A stretch of DNA of 64,000 nucleotides from the NCBI RefSeq assembly GCF_013184775.1, contig NZ_JAATVV010000011.1, forward strand, positions 124,001 to 188,000, written 5' to 3'. The stretch is from Martelella sp. HB161492 (GTDB lineage Bacteria > Pseudomonadota > Alphaproteobacteria > Rhizobiales > Rhizobiaceae). Under the pieces are notes generated by a model. The model was not told where the DNA came from, did no database searches, and was given only the letters and a program-made list of their open reading frames with translations. Position 1 is the first letter of the stretch. Each line of letters starts with the position of its first letter. Below, piece after piece: positions 25,501 to 34,500 of the stretch. The translations under genes and the position numbers were made by a program.

Positions 25501-28500
25501 CGTCTCGACATTGCCGCCGCCGCCATTGATCGACTGCGCCAGCATCGCCTGGCTGCCCTCGCCGGTGACGATGATCGCCCCCGTATTGTTGATGGTGACA
25601 AGCCCGGCCGTGCCATCGGTGCCCAGGCGGGCGCCGATCAGCGTCGAAATGGTATAGTCGGCCGCCATATTGGCCGGTGTCGAGATGGAAAGCCCGGCAT
25701 TGCCGCCACCGCCGCCGACCGACTGGGCGAAGATGCCGTAGCTGTTGGCGCCACTGACGAGGATCGTGCCGGAATTGTCTACGGTCACATCAGCGCTGTC
25801 CGCTCCATCACCGCCCGCACCGCCGACGGTGATCTTGTCGAAGCTTTCACTTCTGGCCTGGGCCTGAAGATCCGTCAGTGACAGGGCGACCGCCATGCCG
25901 CCATTGCCGCCGCCGCCGCCGACCGACTGGGCCAGAATGCCATAGGCATCATCGCCGAAGACTGCAATCGCGCCGCTGTTCTCCACCGTGACGAGACCGG
26001 ACGCATTGCCGCTGCCGCCGGCGCCGCCAATATTCAGCGCCAATGTCGGATTGTCCTCACTGCCGCTTGAGAAGCTGGCTGAACCTGTCATCGACGAACC
26101 GCCATTGCCGCCGCCGCCGCCGATCGACTGGGCGATGATGGCATGCGCGCCATCGCCGACGGTGATGATCGTGCCGTCATTTTCAACATTGACCGCACTG
26201 CCCGTGCCGCCGGTTCCGCCCGAACCGCCAATTCCGAGCTGCAGACCGTAAAGGTCATTGCTGCGGCCGCTGCCGGAACCAAGGATCGCGGATTCCACCG
26301 AACTTCCCGAGCCGCCACCGCCGCCAACCGACTGGGCGAAGATACCGAAGGATTCGTCGCCGGTCGTGAGAATGCTGCTTCCGGCGAGGTTCTGCACATC
26401 AACCGCGCCACCGACACCACCAGTGCCGCCGGAGCCACCGATCAGAACCGCATCACGCGTGGCATTCTCGGCGCTCGAACCGGCAACGCGGCTGCGCACC
26501 AGACCGCCATCACCGCCGCCGCCGCCGACCGCCTGGGCAAAGATACCGGCCGCCTTGTCACCCGTGGTGGCAATGGCAGCGGCGTTGGAAACCGAAACGT
26601 CGCCCGATTGCGCGCCCGTGCCGCCATCACCGCCGAGCGAAACCGTCGCCGTGGAGCTGATTGCCCCGCCTGCATTGATGATCGTGTTGTCGACGGCACT
26701 GCCCGCGCCGCCACCACCGCCAACCGACTGGGCAAAGATGCCATGCGAGCTGTCGCCGAGCGTGGTGATGGAACCGCTGTTTGCAACGGAAACATCATCA
26801 GATGTCATGCCATCGCCGCCCGAGCCGCCGACACTGATGGTGATGGTTGTGCCGGTATCGGTGCCATTTTTGAAGTCCGTGAGATTGGTGAGCGTGGACT
26901 TGCCGGCTTTCAGGTAGCTCGCCGTGCCGCCGGCGCCGCCAAGTGACTGGGCGAGAATGCCAATGGAGCGGTCGCCGGTCGTGAGAAGCTGTGCCGCGCT
27001 GGTCACGGTGACAATACCCGACGTACCACCGGTTCCACCGTCAGCGCCGATATTGATGGCCAGTGACGTGCCTTCTCCTTCACTGCTGGAGACACCGCCC
27101 GCCGTGCCGCCGCCGCCGCCGACCGATTGGGCAAAGATAGCGTTGGAATCATCGCCGCTGGTCGCGACGAGACCCGCGGCATTGATGGTCACCGCGCCAG
27201 CGGAACCACCCTGCCCGCCCTCGCGGCCAACACTGACCGAAACGCTGTTGGACGGCGTTTCGCTGGCGTCACCATTTTCGTCGGTCGTTGAACTCTTGGC
27301 AGATGTGACCGAGAACGAGGAGGATGAGGAATTGCCGCCGCCATTGCCGATCGACTGGGCGAAAAGCCCGTTGGCATTATCGCCTGCCGTGACAACAGAA
27401 CCATTGCTGCTCAAGGCCACATCGCCTGCCGACCCGCCGGTACCGCCAACGCGGCCGATGGTGATACCGATCTGACCATCGTCACCGTTGACCGTCGCCA
27501 TGTCATAGCCGACATTTCCGCCGCCGCCGCCGATCGACTGGGCAAAGATACCGTGCGAGCCGTCGCCTTCGGTCTGGACATTACCGGTATTGTCAATCGT
27601 GACATTGCCACCCGTGCCACCGTCGCCCGTACCGCCGCCGATGGCAAGGCCGAAGCCCTGCTGGTTCGAAGCGTCGCCCGCCTCATAGATCATGCCGCCG
27701 TTGAAGGCCGCATTACCGCCGCCGCCGCCGATCGACTGGGCAAAAACGCCGATACTGCTGTCAGCCTGCGTCAGCACATCACCGAAATGGGTGACATTCA
27801 CCGTGCCGCCATTGCCGGCATTGCCAGCGGAACCGCCGACGGCAATCAAGACCGACTTGGTGGTCTTGGCGCTGGTGCTGTCTGCAGGGTCCGTGGCGGC
27901 ATCTGCGGTGTCGATCTTCTCGGTGATCTGAGAAACGACGCTGCTGTCGACACCATCATTGACCGTTTCCTTGCGATCAGCCGCCGAGCCGCTGTCGCTG
28001 CCCGATCCCGTGGTCTTGCTGACACCGAGAATGGCATTGATGCCGGCATCGCCGCCGCCGCCGCCAATACTGCTGGCCTCGATCCCGTGGGAGCCGATGC
28101 CGTCCGTGACAATCGTACCGGCAGACGCCGCAGCCGTACCGCGTGCAATGGCGACACTCCCTGCATCGCCACCCGAACCGCCCGAGCCGCCGATGCCAAT
28201 CGCGATCGGGCTTGAATCCTTTGTACCGACGGCGGACACATTGATGCCGCCGGTTCCGCCGCCGCCGCCGATCGACTGCGCCAGAATACCGCGCGCGCTA
28301 TAGCCATCCGTGGAGATATCGCCGCTCGAGATCACGGAAACGTCGCCCGCATCCGCACCATCACCGCCATAGCCACCGAGACCCGCGACGATGCTGAGAT
28401 CAGTCGCGCCGCCGGAATTGTTGGAACTCTCGAAATTGACCTGACCGGTGACATTCAGGGCACCATTGCCGCCGCCGCCGCCGATCGACTGCGCCAGAAT

Positions 28501-31500
28501 GCCATGCTTGAAGCTGCCTTCGACCGCAATCGTGCCCTGCTGATCGACGGCAACATTGCCCGCAACATTTCCGGCGCCGCCAAAACCGCCGACACCAAAG
28601 GTGATCGATGGAACCTTGCCGTCCTTGTTGATGGCAATGCCGCCAGAGACATTCAGCCCGCCATTGCCGCCGCCGCCGCCGATCGATTGCGCCAGCACGC
28701 CGGCCGACCCTTGGGTATCGGGCAGGGTCTCATCGCTTTCGAACAGACCGAGATCGACAAGCAGATCCTTGAAACCAAAGGTATCGGCCTGCGCCTTGAT
28801 GGTATCGACAATCGTATCGCCGACGACGTCGCGCAGCTTGCTTTCAACACTTGCCTCGCTCGGTTCGGCAATGTCGTCCGGATCCGTTGTCACCGCGATA
28901 TCGGCATGAGCCGTGACCGACACGTCGTCAGCCGTCCCGGCGTTGCCGCCCATGCCGCCGACGCCGACAATCAGCGAGGTGTCAGACACAAGCCCGCCGG
29001 AGACATTCAGGCCCCCATCGCCGCCGCCGCCGCCGATCGACTGCGCCAGAATGCCCGAGGCATCCGCGCCATGGGCAATGATCGTGCTGCCATCGGCAAC
29101 ATCGACATTCACCGTTCCGGCGTTGCCACCGGTGCCGCCGAAACCGCCAACACCGATCAGGACACCATAGGATTTGCTGCTGTCACTCTGTCCGGCGCCA
29201 GGCTTCGAGCTCACGGCAACGCCACCCGAAACATTCAGGCCGCCATCGCCGCCGCCGCCGCCGATCGACTGCGCAACAATGCCGCTGGCGCTGCCGCTTT
29301 CATTCAGCGTCGTGCTGCCATCGCCGTTCAGCGTGCGCGGAAGTGCCGTGAGATTGCCGCTATAGGAAACATCTACCGCGCCGGAATCGCCGCCGCCGCC
29401 GCCAAAACCGCCAACGCCCACGGCAACGGAAAAGATCGTGTCGGACCCTGACGGTTTGGTCAGCGACAGTGATCCGGAAATATTGGTTCCGCCGACACCG
29501 CCGCCGCCGCCGAGCGACTGGGCAAACAGGCCATCGGATCCATCGCCGAGCGTGTTGATCGTGCCCGTGACATCCAGTGTCACCGCACCGCCATCGCCGC
29601 CATCACCGCCGAAGCCGCCGACGCCGAGCGCAACCGCAGCCCCCGACTTTCCGGTCAGGCTGACCGCTGCCGCAGCATTGAGACCACCGGTACCGCCGCC
29701 GCCACCAACCGATTGTGCCAGCACAGCGGTGCTGTTGTCGCCAACAGTCGTGACAGAACCGTCAGCACTCACGACCACCGTACTGGTGACAGCACCGCCA
29801 TCACCGCCGCCGCCGCCGAAACCGCCGAGGCCGAGCGACGCCGCGCCGCCATTGTTCTGCGAAAGGTCCAGCGCCGCCGCGATATTGGCACCGCCATTGC
29901 CGCCACCGCCGCCGATCGACTGGGTGAGGATCGCGACACTGTCATCATCAAGCGTGAGCACTGTTCCGCTAACATCGGATGCCGTCAGCAGACCGGCATC
30001 GGCGGCCGTGCCGCCAAAACCGCCAACGCCGAGAGAGACCGCACCGCTGCTCTGACGGGAGATCGACAGCCCCCCCGAGACATTGAGCGCGCCATTGCCA
30101 CCGCCGCCGGCCAGGCTCTGTGTCAGAATACCGGTCGAGGCAGCGCCCGAGGTCACAACCGAGCCGACGACCGTCTGGAACACGGAGCCGGACGCGCCGC
30201 CATCCCCGCCGAAGCCGCCGATGCCGATCCCGACTGCGCCGGCAAAATCGGGCGCAATCGAAACACTTCCGGCAATATTGACGCCACCATTACCGCCGCC
30301 GCCGCCGAGCGACTGGGCGACCAGTGCACTGGAACGGTTTCCGCTGGTCATTGCGCTGCCCGAATAGCTGCTGACAACGTCACCGCCCGTGCCGCCATCG
30401 CCGCCAAAGCCGCCAATTCCGATGGCGGCCGTGCCCGTACCATTACCGGAAATCGCAACGGCGCCGGAAACATTCAGCCCGCCATTGCCGCCGCCGCCAC
30501 CGACCGACTGCACCAGCACACCGGCCGAATCATCACCATCCGTCGTCACGTCGCCGGTCACCGTGCCGGTCGCCGTGCCGGCATCGCCGCCACCGCCGCC
30601 GAAGCCGCCGACGCCAAGCCCGACAGCGCCGCTGTTCTGACTGGAAAGACTGACCGCGCCGGATACATCGATGCCGCCATTGCCGCCGCCGCCAGCCAGA
30701 GACTGAACCAGAACCGCGCCGGAGCGATCGCCAAGCGTGATCACGTCACCCGTCAGCGTACCGGCAGCCGCAGCCGAATTGCCGCCATCGCCACCGAAAC
30801 CGCCAATCCCGAGCGTTGCCGCGCCCGAGCCATTGCTGGCAATACTGAGGCCGGCTGCAACATTGAGCCCGCCATTGCCGCCACCGCCGCCAATCGACTG
30901 CACCGTAAAGCCGGTTGAATCCGCACCCGCCGTCAGGACATCACCGGTCACCGTGCCGGTCGCCGTGCCGGCATCGCCGCCACCGCCGCCGAAGCCGCCA
31001 ACGCCAAGCCCGACAGCACCGCTGTTCTGGCTGGAAAGGCTGACCGCGCCGGACACGCTGATGCCACCATTGCCGCCGCCGCCAGCCAGAGACTGAACCA
31101 GAACCGCGCCGGAGCGATCGCCAAGCGTGATCACGTCACCCGTCAGCGTACCAGCCGCCGCAGCCGAATTGCCGCCATCGCCACCGAAACCGCCGATGCC
31201 GAGCGTTGCCGCGCCCGAGCCATTGCTGGCAATACTGAGGCCGGCTGCAACATTGAGCCCGCCATTGCCGCCGCCGCCGCCAAGCGACTGCACCGTAAAG
31301 CCAGCAGAGTCCGTGCCGAGCGTGACGATGTCGCCGGTCATGATACCGGTTGCCGTGTCCGCATCGCCGCCGGAACCGCCCGTTCCGCCAATGCCGACGC
31401 TGACGGCTCCCGATCCGGTGCCCGCCAGGCTGACCGTTCCGGAAATATTCATGCCGCCATTGCCACCGCCGCCGCCGAGCGACTGCACCAGCAGGCCGCC

Positions 31501-34500
31501 GGAGCGATCGCCTGTCGTGTTGATATCACCGGCAAGACTGGCGGAGGCAGCCGCGGCATCGCCGCCCGCACCGCCCGAACCGCCAATGCCGACGGAAACC
31601 GCGCCCGAGCCTGTTCCGGCAGCGCTCAGTGCGCCGGATATGCTGAGCGCGCCATTGCCGCCGCCGCCGCCAAGCGATTGCACCGTCATGGCGACGGAAT
31701 CATCGCCCAACGTCACGAGGTCGCCGGTCATCCGGCTGGTCGCCGTGCCGCCATTGCCGCCATCGCCACCCGAACCGCCAATGCCGACCGAAAGCGCCCC
31801 TCCGCCGGTCCCGCTGAGATTGAGCGCCGCGGCAATATCGACACCGCCATTGCCGCCACCGCCGCCGGCCGACTGGACCAGAACGCCGCCCGCATTGTCG
31901 CCGAGTGTCGTCACATCGCCAGTAACCGTGCTGTCTGCGGCTGCCGCATCGCCGCCGCCGCCGCCCGAGCCGCCAATGCCAACGGATACACCGCCGGACC
32001 CCGTGCCCGCCGCGGTGACCGTGGCGGAGACATTGATACCGCCATTACCGCCACCGCCGCCGAGCGACTGAACCACGATCGCGCCTGAGCCGTCATCCGT
32101 GGTGGTAACATCGCCTGTCAGTACAGAGGTCGCAGTGCCTGCATTGCCGCCATCACCACCAGCGCCGCCAATGCCGACAGAGGCTCCGGCAGACCCCGTG
32201 CCCGCCACGGCGATTGCCGCGGAAACATTCATGCCGCCATTGCCGCCGCCGCCGCCGAGCGACTGAACCAGCAGGCCGGCCGCGTTGACGCCGGTTGTCG
32301 TCAGATTGCCCGTTACGGTGCTGATCACGGCGCCACCGATACCGCCGGTGCCGCCAGTACCGCCTATGCCGACGCCGATCGCACCGGAGCCTGTACCGGC
32401 ACCAGCGCCGGCAACCGAAACATTGAAGCTGCCGTTACCGCCGCCGCCGCCGATCGACTGGGCCACCACGGCGGCTGAATCATCGCCACCCGTCAGAACA
32501 TCATTTTCGACCGTGAGGTTGACCGTGCCGCCATCGCCGCCGCCCGCGCCAGAGCCGCCAAGCCCGACAGACACGGCGCCAGAGCCCGTCCCGGCTGCGG
32601 CAATGGTCGGTGCGACATTGAAGCCACCATTACCGCCGCCGCCGCCGACCGACTGCGCCAGAATGCCGGTGGAACCGTCGCCTCTTGTCTCGATATTGGC
32701 CGTCGTTTTCGCCGTCACCGCGCCGCCATCGCCGCCGCCCGCACCGGAACCGCCGAGCCCGACGGAAACCGAACCGGCCCCCGTTCCGGCAAGCGCCACG
32801 CTGCTGCTCACATCAAAGCCGCCATTGCCGCCGCCGCCGCCGACCGACTGGGCGACGAAGGCGGAGGAAGCAAAACCGGTCGTCAGAATGGTCCCGTTCG
32901 AGGTGGCGATGACCGTACCGCCATTGCCGCCGCCAGCACCGTCACCACCAAGACCGACGGATACAGAGCCCGCGCCTGTACCGGCGCCGGACAGGCTGCC
33001 GGAAACATTGAAGCCGCCATTTCCGCCGCCGCCGCCAAGCGATTGCACCACGATACCAGCCGAACGATCATCCGATGTCTGAACATTGCCACTGCTTGTC
33101 AACGTGACGTTGCCACCATCGGCGCCAACGCCGCCCGAGCCGCCAAGCCCGATGCTGACAGCGCCGCTTCCGGTGCCAGCGCCAGCGATCGCTGCGGAGA
33201 CATCGAAGCCGCCATTGCCGCCGCCGCCGCCGACCGATTGCGCCAGAATGGCCGTTGCATCCTTGCCTTCCGTCGTGACCGAGCCGGAAAGCGTCGCATC
33301 GACCGTTCCACCATTGCCACCGCTCGAACCGTCGCCGCCGATGCCGACCGAGACAGAACCGGACCCAACACCTGATCCGGCAACGCTGCCTGCAACGGAA
33401 AAGCCGCCATTGCCGCCGCCGCCGCCGAGAGACTGGATGACCACGCCTGCCGAACGATCGCCCTTTGTAAGGACATCGCCGCCAATATCGGCCGAAACAT
33501 CGCCGCCATCGCCGCCTGCACCGCCCGTGCCGCCAAGACCGACCGTAACCGTGCCGGATCCGGTTCCGGCAATGGCGCCGCCGGCCGTGACCGAAAAGCC
33601 GCCATCACCACCGCCACCGCCGACAGACTGAATAAGCACGGCCTCGGAATCATCATTTTCCGTCAGGACCGCGACATCGACCGTCGCATCCACTGTGCCG
33701 CCATCGCCGCCGCCTGCGGCAGAACCGCCGACGCCGACATTGACGGCACCTGCACCGACACCGCCACCGGCCGCGCCGGCCGTCACGCTGTATCCGCCAT
33801 TGCCGCCGCCGCCGCCAATCGACTGAGCGACGACCCCGCTCGAAAACTGCCCCGTGGTCCGGATCAGAGTGCCTTCCGCGATCAGCGTCACCGCACCGCC
33901 ATCACCGGCAATGCCGCCACTGCCGCCGACACCGACATTGATGCTGGCGGCCCCTGCTCCGCCAAGCGCGATTCCCGCAGCAACGCTGCCGCCGCCGTTA
34001 CCGCCGCCGCCACCGATGGATTGCGCCAGCAGCGCCGTCGAAGAATCGCCGCGCGTGGTGATATCGGCATCGGTATAGACACTTACGCCTCCACCGTCGC
34101 CGCCGCCCGAGCCCGCACCGCCGATGCCGACGGAAATATTGCCCGACAGAAGCAGCGAGGCACTGCCACTTGCGGCAACGGCAAGACCGCCATTGCCGCC
34201 GCCGCCGCCGATCGACTGAAACACCAGGCCTGAGGAACGCGCGCCCGTGGTCAGGACACTGCCGGAAAATCCAGGCGCAACCAGATTGCCGCTGCCATCA
34301 AGCGTACCGGCGACAACCGTGCCGCCATCGCCGCCAGAGCCACCTGAACCACCAACACTGACCGAAAGAGAGCCTGACGCCAGGCCCGCCGACACGGCAG
34401 CGGAAACGGCATAGCCGCCATTGCCGCCGCCACCGCCGATCGACTGCATCAGCAGGGCATCGGCATCGGCGCCACCGGTCTGGATCGATACATCGCCGCT

